From Bacteroidota bacterium (GTDB lineage: Bacteria; Bacteroidota; Bacteroidia; Chitinophagales; Chitinophagaceae), in the NCBI GenBank assembly GCA_018266575.1, contig JAFEAE010000016.1, forward strand, positions 1-64,000: a stretch of DNA of 64,000 bases, read 5' to 3'. Position 1 is the stretch's first letter; every line of letters starts with the position of its first letter. The notes under the pieces are model-generated. The model had not been told where the DNA came from. It saw nothing but the letters and a program-made list of their open reading frames with translations, and did no database searches. This document shows positions 44,302 through 53,104 of this stretch, one piece after another. The position numbers were made by a program, and so were the translations under genes.

Positions 44302-45483
44302 ATGCTGAAAGAAAAGATCAAACAACTCGCAAAAAAATATGCCCCGGAATTTATTGATGTCCGCCATCATCTTCATGCACACCCGGAATTAAGTTATAAA
44401 GAATTTGAAACATCAAAATTCATTCAGCAAAAACTTACTGAGTTTGGAATATCTTTCGAAGTAAAAGCAACAACAGGTGTGATCGGGTTGATCGAAGGGC
44501 GAAATCCATCGGAAAGAATTATTGCATTGCGTGCAGACATGGATGCATTGCCGATCAAAGAAGAGAATAATATTTCATATAAATCTCAAACCGATGGTGT
44601 GATGCATGCATGCGGGCATGATGTACACACTTCTATTTTATTAGGAGCTTCAAAAATTCTTAATGAACTCAAAAATGAATTTGAAGGAACCATCAAACTC
44701 ATCTTTCAACCGGGTGAAGAACGTAACCCCGGTGGTGCTAGCTTATTGATAAAAGAAGGTGTTTTGGAAAATCCCGCACCACAGGCAATTTTAGGATTGC
44801 ATGTTCATCCCGGTTTGCCAGTTGGTGAATTAAGTTTTCGCAGCGGAGTAGTAATGGCAAGTGCAGATGAGATATACATCACCGTTAGAAGCAAAGGCGG
44901 TCACGCCGCTGCACCTCATACTACTGCAGATACCATTTTAGTTGCATCGCATCTCGTCGTTGCGTTACAACAAATTATCAGCCGCAACAGGAACCCGTTT
45001 TCCCCATCAGTGTTGACAATCTCATCTTTCCAAGGTGGCTACACTACGAATGTAATCCCAAGCGAAGTGAAACTTATGGGCACGTTTCGTGCAATGGATG
45101 AAGAGTGGCGTTTCAAAGCACATGAACTTATTCGTAAAGAAGCAATTGGCCTGGTTCAAAGCATGGGTGCAGAAATTGATTTGCATATTGATGTAGGATA
45201 TCCCGTTGTCCTGAACAATGAAAAATTAAATGCAGTTGCATCTGAACAAGCGGAACTATTTATGGGCAAAGAAAATATTTCGGAGACAGAAATGCGCATG
45301 GGTGCAGAAGATTTCGGTTATTACACACATTTGATCCCAGGATGCTTTTATCGCTTAGGTGTAATGAATACTGAAAAAGGAATTACATCAGGTGTGCATA
45401 CACCTACATTCAACATTGACGAATCTGCCATTGAGATCGGGATGGGAATGATGGCGTGGTTAGGAAGTTCGATAAACGTTTAG
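44302..45483 (+). CDS. M20-family amidohydrolase (N-acyl amino acid/IAA-amino acid hydrolase type)
   Basis: A 393-residue metal-dependent amidohydrolase of peptidase family M20D. Metal and catalytic motifs are in order: HAHPELSYKE, LRADMDALPI, HACGHDVHTS, FQPGEER, LGLHVHP and a final GAEDFGYY. The dimerisation domain lies in the middle (about 180-290). It hydrolyses N-acyl or amide-linked amino acids in the cytoplasm; no signal peptide is seen. The substrate is not predictable. A strong hairpin terminator follows directly. Confidence 0.93.
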   Translation: MLKEKIKQLAKKYAPEFIDVRHHLHAHPELSYKEFETSKFIQQKLTEFGISFEVKATTGVIGLIEGRNPSERIIALRADMDALPIKEENNISYKSQTDGVMHACGHDVHTSILLGASKILNELKNEFEGTIKLIFQPGEERNPGGASLLIKEGVLENPAPQAILGLHVHPGLPVGELSFRSGVVMASADEIYITVRSKGGHAAAPHTTADTILVASHLVVALQQIISRNRNPFSPSVLTISSFQGGYTTNVIPSEVKLMGTFRAMDEEWRFKAHELIRKEAIGLVQSMGAEIDLHIDVGYPVVLNNEKLNAVASEQAELFMGKENISETEMRMGAEDFGYYTHLIPGCFYRLGVMNTEKGITSGVHTPTFNIDESAIEIGMGMMAWLGSSINV

Positions 45484-45488
45484 AAGAT

Positions 45489-45519
45489 CTATAAGGTTTT
45501 GAAAACCTTATAGGTTTTT
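45489..45519 (+). terminator. Strong rho-independent terminator
   Basis: CTATAAGGTTTT (45489-45500) and AAAACCTTATAG (45502-45513) pair perfectly over 12 bases and are followed by GTTTTT. It ends the M20 gene. Confidence 0.88.
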
Positions 45520-45559
45520 CCCTATCTTTTTTAGTACCTTAATCTTCTATTTTATACAT

Positions 45560-47395
45560 ATGAGACATCCCGTAATAAGGGCTCTTCTTGCTCTTTTTTT
45601 CTTTTTATCTCTTCAAAAAAATTTCGCACAACAAAGTAAAACATACACCCGCCGTGATGTAATGATTTCTATGCGTGATAGCATAAAACTGCACACAGTA
45701 ATTTATATTCCGAAAAATCAGGCAGAGGCTTTGCCATTTCTGATGACCCGCACTCCGTATGGAGCTGGCAATTACCCAAGCCCTGAAAAATTTGAGTATG
45801 TGAAAGACCTTGCAGCAGATGGCTATATTTTTGTTTTCCAGGACATACGTGGCCGTTATCTTTCAGAAGGCACATTTGAAATGCAGCGTTTCAACCGCAA
45901 TAAAAATGATCCAAAAGCTATTGACGAAAGCACCGACACTTATGATTCATTCGATTGGTTGCTGAAAAATATTTCCAACAACAATGGCAAAGCCGGTATG
46001 CTTGGTATTTCTTATGGCGGCTGGACAACCGTAATGGGTGCCATTGATCCACATCCTGCACTGGTTGCAGTTTCCGAACAGGCAACTCCTTCTGATATGT
46101 TTTTGGGGGATGACTTTCATCACAACGGCGCATTTCGTTTGAGCTATGGCTTTGAATATGCATTTATGGAAGAAGCAACAAAAACAGATTCCCTTTTTCC
46201 CTTTGGTGAAAAAGACACCTACAACTGGTACCTGAGACTCGGGCCATTATCAAACGTCAATAAAAAATATTTTTTCAACAAGCTTCCGTCATGGAACAAT
46301 TTTGTAGCGCATCCTAATTATGATGATTTCTGGAAAAAACAATCAACGCCTTACCGTCTCGATTCGCCGCGAGTATATATTATGAATGTCGCGGGATGGT
46401 GGGACCAGGAGGATTTTTACGGTCCGCAAAAGGCTTATGAAAAATGGGAACAAAAAGACGGGCATCACAAAAATTACATCGTCATCGGCCCATGGAACCA
46501 CGGCGGCTGGGAAGGAATGAAAGGTGATAAATTAGGCAATATTGATTTCAGCACGCCGACTGGTGACACATTCCGTAAAGACATTCAGGCAAAATGGTTT
46601 GCCTATTACTTGAAAGGAAAAGGCAATGGCAATTTTGCAGAAGCAATCACTTTTCAAACTGGAAGCAATACCTGGAAAACGTATGATAGCTGGCCACCAA
46701 AAAATGCAGTAAAGAAAAATTTATATTTCCATGGCAACGGGAAACTTTCTTTTGAAAAACCTGGCAATGAATCTTCGGTTATATATGACAGTTATATTTC
46801 TGATCCGGCAAACCCTGTTCCTTATCGTACCAGGCCGATTGAAGAAACGTATGGCCCCGGTTCAAGATGGTACACATGGCTTACCGAAGATCAACGCTTT
46901 GTTCAAAAAAGAGCAGATGTGCTAAGCTGGCAAACAGAAACACTAATGGAAGATGTTACCGTTACCGGAAATATTTTCGCGAAATTATTTGCAGCAACAA
47001 CAGGAAGCGATGCGGATTGGGTGGTAAAACTGATCGATGTATATCCGGATGATTATCCCAAAGAGCCGAAGATGGCTGGTTATGAACTGATGGTTGCCAA
47101 TGATGTTTTCCGCGGAAGGTTCCGCAAAAGTTTTGAAACCCCTGAAGCAATCACGCCAGATAAAGTGGAAGAATATACAATTGACCTGCACAGTTTAAAC
47201 CATGTGTTTAAAAAAGGACACAAAATAATGGTACAGGTGCAAAGTACCTGGTTCCCGATCATTGACCGCAACCCGCAAAAGTTTGTACAGAATATTTTCG
47301 AAGCAACAGAATCGGATTTTCAAACTGCTACACAAAAAATTTACAGAAGCGCTGATGCGCCTTCGCACATAGAGTTATCGGTGATGGAGAAATGA
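45560..47395 (+). CDS. Secreted CocE/NonD-family hydrolase
   Basis: A 611-residue secreted serine hydrolase (signal peptide 1-23) of the X-Pro dipeptidyl-peptidase/CocE/glutaryl-7-ACA acylase group. The alpha/beta hydrolase domain has RTPYG near the start, DIRGRYLSEG, and the nucleophile S151 in GISYGG; the C-terminal jelly-roll domain (about 390-605) is the X-Pro_C type. It cleaves esters or acyl-amino acid bonds in the periplasm. The third catalytic His is in GPWNHGG. No close functional partner is adjacent. Confidence 0.92.
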   Translation: MRHPVIRALLALFFFLSLQKNFAQQSKTYTRRDVMISMRDSIKLHTVIYIPKNQAEALPFLMTRTPYGAGNYPSPEKFEYVKDLAADGYIFVFQDIRGRYLSEGTFEMQRFNRNKNDPKAIDESTDTYDSFDWLLKNISNNNGKAGMLGISYGGWTTVMGAIDPHPALVAVSEQATPSDMFLGDDFHHNGAFRLSYGFEYAFMEEATKTDSLFPFGEKDTYNWYLRLGPLSNVNKKYFFNKLPSWNNFVAHPNYDDFWKKQSTPYRLDSPRVYIMNVAGWWDQEDFYGPQKAYEKWEQKDGHHKNYIVIGPWNHGGWEGMKGDKLGNIDFSTPTGDTFRKDIQAKWFAYYLKGKGNGNFAEAITFQTGSNTWKTYDSWPPKNAVKKNLYFHGNGKLSFEKPGNESSVIYDSYISDPANPVPYRTRPIEETYGPGSRWYTWLTEDQRFVQKRADVLSWQTETLMEDVTVTGNIFAKLFAATTGSDADWVVKLIDVYPDDYPKEPKMAGYELMVANDVFRGRFRKSFETPEAITPDKVEEYTIDLHSLNHVFKKGHKIMVQVQSTWFPIIDRNPQKFVQNIFEATESDFQTATQKIYRSADAPSHIELSVMEK

Positions 47396-47485
47396 GGATG
47401 GTAGTCGGTCGTCAGTTTTCAGCCGGCAAAAAACTCTGATGGTTTAGAAAATGTTGATATAATTTATCATGTATTAAAAGCAATA

Positions 47486-47564
47486 GCCACGGATTCGCAG
47501 ATTACTGGCAAAAAGTTTAAACCATCCTGGTAGAATATCAATAACTAATCTGTGAATCTGTGGC
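47486..47564. repeat. 19-bp inverted repeat
   Basis: GCCACGGATTCGCAGATTA (47486-47504) and TAATCTGTGAATCTGTGGC (47546-47564) are reverse complements with two G-T type mismatches and a 41-base loop. Confidence 0.8.
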
Positions 47565-47642
47565 CGCTTTACTTTTCATTGTGTTTGCATCTTCAAAGTT
47601 TATAGCAATCGATTTACAAAAACATTTCGCGGAGAAGCCTAA

Positions 47643-47722
47643 AGCTTAATAGTAGCACAATAGACGAACGGATTGCGACGCAAGAATGCTCAACCGGAGA
47701 TACCGAAGCTGGTATTATAAAT
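47643..47722 (+). repeat. Dispersed repeat family R1, full copy A
   Basis: Contains AGCTTAATAGTAGCACAA, GAACGGATTGCGACGCAA, ACCGGAGATACCG and CTGGTATTATAAA in order. It matches copy B at 56830-56910. Confidence 0.75.
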
Positions 47723-47723
47723 A

Positions 47724-47809
47724 AGAACTATGAGCTATTAAGTTGCATACAAATAAAAAATAATTCTTTTCCAACTCATACTTCATAACTCATAGCTCAT
47801 ACTTCAACA
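47724..47809. repeat. Heptamer array hairpin, locus 10
   Basis: Left arm 47724-47737: GAACTAT, GAGCTAT. Right arm 47775-47809: CTCATAC, TTCATAA, CTCATAG, CTCATAC, TTCAACA. Same vocabulary as locus 1. Confidence 0.82.
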
Positions 47810-47873
47810 GTAATGTGGTAAATTTACATCCTAAATTATATTGCCGTTTCAAAATTTTCCGGCAACAAATGAA

Positions 47874-49079
47874 ATGCAAATGGCAAACCAGGAAAGCTGT
47901 ATCGGACAGTTCAGGAGGTTAAAGGCTTGTGTGATCATTCCCACGTATAACAATGCGGCAACAATTGCATCGGTTATCAATGACGTGTCTGCATATTCGC
48001 AGGATATAATTGTGGTGAATGATGGCTCCACAGATAATACGTTGCAAATCCTTGAACAGTTTTCTTCCATACAAAAAGTTAGTTATGAAAAAAATGCAGG
48101 CAAAGGATATGCATTGCGCAAAGGGTTTGAAGCGGCAAGAAATAACGGCTATGTGTATGCGATAACGATCGACTCCGATGGACAGCATTATGCTAAAGAC
48201 CTTCCCGCTTTTTTGAACAGGCTTGACACGGAAAAAAATTCCATCATTATCGGCGAAAGAAATTTAAACCAGTCGAATGTTCCCGGTAAAAGCAGTTTCG
48301 GAAATTCATTTTCCAGTTTCTGGTTCAGGGTAGAAACGGGAATAAAAATGCAGGATACACAATCCGGCTATCGTTTATACCCGTTATTACCGATAGAAAA
48401 AATTCATTTCATTACACGTAAATACGAGTTTGAAATTGAAGTGCTCGTTCGTGCAGCATGGAGCGGCGTTGAAATTTCTTCGCTTCCGATTTCCGTGTAT
48501 TACCCGCCTGCTGAAGAACGTGTGTCGCATTTTCGTCCGCTGAAAGATACTGTACGCATCAGCATTTTAAATACCTGTTTGGTGCTCATCGCGTTTTTAT
48601 ACATCAAGCCACGCGATATTCTCCGCCACATTTTCGATAAAGAAAAAGGTAAAGAATATATCAATAAACACTTGTTGCAAAACGATCAGCCCGACCACAC
48701 CAAAAGTTTATCGGTTGCGTTCGGCGTGTTCATGGGCATCGCCCCTATCTGGGGTTTTCAACTTCTCGTTGCCATTTTTTTATCGATCATTTTAAAATTA
48801 AATAAGGCATTGGTGATTGTGGCAGCAAACATCAGTATTCCGCCGATGATCCCGCTGATCATATTTCTCAGTTATAAAACCGGTGCGTGGTGGATGGGCG
48901 CAAATGCCATGCACTTTGAATTCACCACGCATATCGGTCTCGATTCTATAAGAAAAAATTTTGAGCAATACCTTGCAGGGAGCATCACACTTGCCATCGT
49001 TGCAGGAGCTTTTGCGGGAATACTGACATTTGTGTTACTGAAAATATTTAAACGCCGGAAAGCAATGGTAAGTTTGTAG
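47874..49079 (+). CDS. Family 2 glycosyltransferase fused to DUF2062
   Basis: A roughly 400-residue protein. The GT2 domain (about 15-235) has CVIIPTYNNAATI, VVNDGSTDNT and IDSDGQH, typical of dolichol-phosphate-mannose-synthase-like transferases. The C-terminal DUF2062 region (about 270-395) has three hydrophobic segments (GVFMGIAPIWGFQLL and following). It is membrane-bound and probably uses a lipid-linked or lipid acceptor. Its place at the head of the pigment locus suggests glycosylation or lipid attachment, which is inference. The ATG at 47874 is chosen; the upstream frame opens with TTG. The stop lies in a heptamer array. Confidence 0.87.
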   Translation: MQMANQESCIGQFRRLKACVIIPTYNNAATIASVINDVSAYSQDIIVVNDGSTDNTLQILEQFSSIQKVSYEKNAGKGYALRKGFEAARNNGYVYAITIDSDGQHYAKDLPAFLNRLDTEKNSIIIGERNLNQSNVPGKSSFGNSFSSFWFRVETGIKMQDTQSGYRLYPLLPIEKIHFITRKYEFEIEVLVRAAWSGVEISSLPISVYYPPAEERVSHFRPLKDTVRISILNTCLVLIAFLYIKPRDILRHIFDKEKGKEYINKHLLQNDQPDHTKSLSVAFGVFMGIAPIWGFQLLVAIFLSIILKLNKALVIVAANISIPPMIPLIIFLSYKTGAWWMGANAMHFEFTTHIGLDSIRKNFEQYLAGSITLAIVAGAFAGILTFVLLKIFKRRKAMVSL

Positions 49080-49087
49080 TTTATTGT
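49070..49087. repeat. Heptamer array fragment, locus 11
   Basis: An 18-base sequence identical to 9638-9655 (left arm of locus 3). It includes the stop codon (49077-49079) of the glycosyltransferase gene. Confidence 0.7.
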
Positions 49088-49093
49088 GTACCG

Positions 49094-49165
49094 AGCTGTG
49101 TTGCTACTATTAAACTTTGCTTGCGTCGCACACTTGTGCATTACAATTCTGTTCGGCAATGTGTA
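49094..49165 (-). repeat. Dispersed repeat family R1, rearranged inverted copy
   Basis: On the minus strand it reads GCACAAGTGTGCGACGCAAG then AGTTTAATAGTAGCAAC. The words are those of R1 in a different order. Confidence 0.5.
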
Positions 49166-49225
49166 ACAGTCATGAGTAAGCGCAAAAATCATTTTGTGAC
49201 AGGTCCGAAAAATGGCCACTAAGAA

Positions 49226-52200
49226 ATGGAGAAAATATTTGTCAGCATATATAACTATTTTGAAAAACGCCGCGCTGCGTTCCGGATTTGCTTTATCATT
49301 TCTTTCCTGTTCATTGCTTTTTTTGCATCACGCATTCGTTTCGAAGAAGATATTTCCAAAATACTTCCCAAAGACAAAAAAATAGAAAAACTCAACCAGG
49401 TTTTCCAGAATTCAAAATTCCTCGACAAGCTTGTGGTAATGGTATCCTTAAAAGATACTAACGCCGACGCACAACCGGATAGTTTGATATCTTTCGCAGA
49501 AAGTTTTGTTACATCGGCACAACAGGATTTATACCCTTACGTCAAAAAGATAAATGACAAAGTAGATGACAGTATTACTATGAATTTGTTCGGCAGCATT
49601 TATGAACATCTTCCGATCTATCTCAATGAACGGGATTATAAGATCATCGATACTTTAATCACCTCGGGAAAATTAAAAGAAACATTAGCAGCAGATTTTC
49701 GTACGCTTACTTCTCCTGCAGGGCTTGCGCTCAAAACAATGATCAGCAAAGATCCGGTTGGCATCTCCTACCTCGGCTTAAGAAAAATGCAATCGCTTCA
49801 ATATGATGATAATTATGAATTGTATAATAGCTATGTGATCACTAAAGATCACAAACATTTATTATTGTTTATCGTTCCGCAATATCCTCCCAACAATACC
49901 GGCAAAAATGAAAAATTATTGAACGGCATTGATGCCTTAACAGATAGCTTAAATAAAACCGGTTTCAAAAATATTGATGCCGCTTATTTCGGAGCAACCG
50001 CCGTTTCTGTTGGCAATGCATTGCAACTGAGGAAAGATTCTTTATACACACAAGGAATCACTGTTTTTTTCCTGATCTTTTTTATTGGTTTTTATTTCCG
50101 GAAAAAACGTGCGCCGTTTATTATTCTTGTACCTGTTTTGTTTGGTGCGCTTTTTTCGCTCGCCGCGATCTATTTTATGAAAGGCATTATTTCGGTGATC
50201 GCATTAGGCGCAGGTTCTGTGGTGCTTGGTGTTGCAGTGAATTATTCGTTGCATGTATTCAACCATTACCGGCACACAAAAAATATTCACGACGTTATCA
50301 AAGACCTGGCAATGCCATTAACGGTTGGAAGTTTCACAACCATCGGCGGCTTTCTGTGCCTGGAATTTGTAGAGTCGGAAATGCTGAAGGACCTCGGCTT
50401 GTTTGCTGCATTCAGTTTAATCGGTGCATCATTATGTTCATTGATCTTTTTACCGCATTTGATCGCGTCAAAAAAAGAACAACAGAAACATATTCCCCGC
50501 GAAAACTCCTGGATCGATAAACTTGCTTCTTACCGCCCGGAATACAATAAATATTTGGTTGTTGTAATTCTCATTTTAACGGTTGTATTTTTTTACACAG
50601 CACAAAATGTAGGTTTTGAAAACGACCTGGCAAGCATGAATTACATGCCGGAAAAATTAAAACAGGCACAGGCAAAACTAAATACCATCAACGCGTTTTC
50701 GCTGCAATCTGTCTATCTCGTCAGCGAAGGGAAAAACCTTGATGAAGCATTGGAGAATAACGAAAAGCTTTCCGGCAAAATTGAAGAACTAAAACAAAAA
50801 GGAATTGTAAAAAAATATTCCGGTGTTTCATCACTCATCATTTCCGATTCTTTACAGAAAATAAAAATTGCAAGATGGAATGATTACTGGACGCCTGAAA
50901 AAAAATCGCAATTGTTTTCAACACTTGAAAAAGAAGGAGCCGAATTAAAATTTTCTGCATCTGCTTTCAATAATTTCAAAACCTGGTTGAATAAAGATTT
51001 TGGGTCAGGCCGGGACGGGCAAAATGCGAACCTTCGAAAATCTTTTTTAGACGACTATATCACAGAAAAACCCGGGCAATCTACAGTTGTAACATTGGTA
51101 AAAGTTTCTTCCGAAAATAAAAATGCGGTTTACAAAATTTTTGAAAACGATCAGAATACAACTGTTCTTGATAAACAATATCTCACAACAAAATTTGTAG
51201 AGATCATCAATAACGATTTTACCAGCATCGCACTGATGTCCTCCATATTGGTATTTGCTGTTTTGCTGATCACCTATGGAAGAATTGAATTGACATTGAT
51301 TTCATTCGTGCCCATGTTCATCACCTTTATCTGGATACTCGGCATCATGGGTATTTTCGGGATGCAGTTCAATATCATCAACATTATTATTTCTGCATTC
51401 ATTTTCGGTTTGGGCGATGATTACAGTTTATTTATTATGGATGGTTTATTGCAGGAATACAAAACCGGCAAGAAAAATTTATCATCCTACAAATCCTCTA
51501 TTTTTCTATCGGCTATTACAACCATCGCAGGTTTAGGTGTTTTGATCTTTGCAAAACATCCTGCATTGCGTTCCATCGCAATTATATCAATTGTAGGTAT
51601 TGTTTGCGTTGTAATTATGTCGCAGATATTAATTCCGTTCCTGTTTAATATTCTTATTAAAAACCGTGTTTCAAAAAACAAATTTCCATGGACATTATCC
51701 GGCTTTCTAAAATCAATTTTCGCATTTGGTTATTTCAGTGTTGGAGTTATAGTGCTTACATTTCTGGGATTGCTGCTTGTGAAGCTGAACCCATTCAATA
51801 AAGAAAAAGGGAAATATTTATATCATGTTTGCATTTCAAAATATAGCTGGTCGCTGATGTATATTATGGCAAATGTGAAGAAGAAGATCATCAATCCGCT
51901 CAAAGAGGATTTTTCAAAACCTGCAGTGATCATTTGCAACCATCAATCCGAGCTGGATATTTTATGCACAGCGATGCTTCATCCTAAATTGATTTTATTT
52001 ACCAACGAGCGTGTGTGGAATTCTTCTATCTCGGGGTTTCTTGTCCGTATGGCAGATTACTATCCTGTGAGTTATGGCACCGAGCAAGGCTTTGACCAGA
52101 TCGCGGACCGAATAAAAAATGGATATTCTGTTGTTGTTTTCCCCGAAGGAACACGTTCTGAAGATGGCTCGATAAAACGGTTTCACAAAGGCTCATTTTA

Positions 52201-53104
52201 TCTTGCTGAAAAATTAAATATCGATATTTTACCCATCATGATCCATGGCACAAATTTTACGTTAGCGAAAAAAGATACCATGCTAAAAGATGGAAAAGTA
52301 ACTATAAAATTCCTTTCAAGAATAGAACCGAACGATAATACTTACGGTAATGGCTATGCGGAAAAAGCAAAATTGATAGGCAGATATTTCCGGGAGGAAT
52401 TCAATAAACTGCGCGACGAACTGGAACAACCATCCTATTTCAGGAACCAACTCATCAGCAATTATATTTATAAAGGGCCAGTGTTGGAATGGTATATGAA
52501 AGTCAAAACCAAAATGGAAAAAAACTACCAGCTATTCCATGATCTTATGCCAAAACAAGGAAATATTTTAGATGGTGGATGCGGTTATGGCTTTATGAGT
52601 TATATGTTGCATTTTGCTTCGCCGCAAAGGGAAATTACCGGCATTGATTATGATGAAGAAAAAATTGAAACTGCCAGCCATTGTTTTAGTAAATATGAAA
52701 AGATAAATTTCTTTCATGCTGATATTACCACATTTGGTTTTGCGAAATATGATGGAATAGTTTTGGCAGATGTATTGCATTATCTTCAACCCGCTCAACA
52801 AAAACAAGCGATTGAAAAATGCATGGATAGCCTGAATGAAAATGGCGTGCTTGTTATTCGTGATGGCAACAATGAAATGAGTGAGCAACATAAAAAAACC
52901 GAGCGGACCGAATTTTATTCCACAAAAATTTTCGCATTCAACAAAACAACGGAAAACGGGTTATCATTTCTTGCTGCAAGTTTTATACGGGAGATTTCGG
53001 GTTCTAAAAAAATGTCTTGCGAGATAATCAATCCAACAGACAACACATCGAACATGATCTTTATAATAAGAAAAAATATCAACCAAATTCATGCAGCAGT
53101 ATGA
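49226..53104 (+). CDS. MMPL exporter fused to PlsC acyltransferase and methyltransferase
   Basis: A 1292-residue three-part protein. Residues 1-860 form an RND/MMPL exporter: first membrane helix about 20-36, periplasmic loop, then two clusters of helices (about 265-430 and 665-850) with GLGDDYSLF in the second. Residues 885-1060 are a PlsC-type acyltransferase with N905-H-Q-S-E-L-D and FPEGTRS (about 972). Residues 1090-1290 are a SAM methyltransferase with LDGGCGYGF (about 1115). In pigment clusters MMPL proteins export the polyene lipid. The fusion suggests acyl transfer and methylation at the exit of the pump. It overlaps the next gene by 14 bases. Confidence 0.88.
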   Translation: MEKIFVSIYNYFEKRRAAFRICFIISFLFIAFFASRIRFEEDISKILPKDKKIEKLNQVFQNSKFLDKLVVMVSLKDTNADAQPDSLISFAESFVTSAQQDLYPYVKKINDKVDDSITMNLFGSIYEHLPIYLNERDYKIIDTLITSGKLKETLAADFRTLTSPAGLALKTMISKDPVGISYLGLRKMQSLQYDDNYELYNSYVITKDHKHLLLFIVPQYPPNNTGKNEKLLNGIDALTDSLNKTGFKNIDAAYFGATAVSVGNALQLRKDSLYTQGITVFFLIFFIGFYFRKKRAPFIILVPVLFGALFSLAAIYFMKGIISVIALGAGSVVLGVAVNYSLHVFNHYRHTKNIHDVIKDLAMPLTVGSFTTIGGFLCLEFVESEMLKDLGLFAAFSLIGASLCSLIFLPHLIASKKEQQKHIPRENSWIDKLASYRPEYNKYLVVVILILTVVFFYTAQNVGFENDLASMNYMPEKLKQAQAKLNTINAFSLQSVYLVSEGKNLDEALENNEKLSGKIEELKQKGIVKKYSGVSSLIISDSLQKIKIARWNDYWTPEKKSQLFSTLEKEGAELKFSASAFNNFKTWLNKDFGSGRDGQNANLRKSFLDDYITEKPGQSTVVTLVKVSSENKNAVYKIFENDQNTTVLDKQYLTTKFVEIINNDFTSIALMSSILVFAVLLITYGRIELTLISFVPMFITFIWILGIMGIFGMQFNIINIIISAFIFGLGDDYSLFIMDGLLQEYKTGKKNLSSYKSSIFLSAITTIAGLGVLIFAKHPALRSIAIISIVGIVCVVIMSQILIPFLFNILIKNRVSKNKFPWTLSGFLKSIFAFGYFSVGVIVLTFLGLLLVKLNPFNKEKGKYLYHVCISKYSWSLMYIMANVKKKIINPLKEDFSKPAVIICNHQSELDILCTAMLHPKLILFTNERVWNSSISGFLVRMADYYPVSYGTEQGFDQIADRIKNGYSVVVFPEGTRSEDGSIKRFHKGSFYLAEKLNIDILPIMIHGTNFTLAKKDTMLKDGKVTIKFLSRIEPNDNTYGNGYAEKAKLIGRYFREEFNKLRDELEQPSYFRNQLISNYIYKGPVLEWYMKVKTKMEKNYQLFHDLMPKQGNILDGGCGYGFMSYMLHFASPQREITGIDYDEEKIETASHCFSKYEKINFFHADITTFGFAKYDGIVLADVLHYLQPAQQKQAIEKCMDSLNENGVLVIRDGNNEMSEQHKKTERTEFYSTKIFAFNKTTENGLSFLAASFIREISGSKKMSCEIINPTDNTSNMIFIIRKNINQIHAAV

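Larger units (their letters stand above)
47396..47873. other. Gene-free spacer before the pigment locus
   Basis: The 478 bases hold a long inverted repeat (47486-47564), an R1 copy (47643-47722) and heptamer locus 10. No gene or exact TAnnTTTG box was found. Confidence 0.72.
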
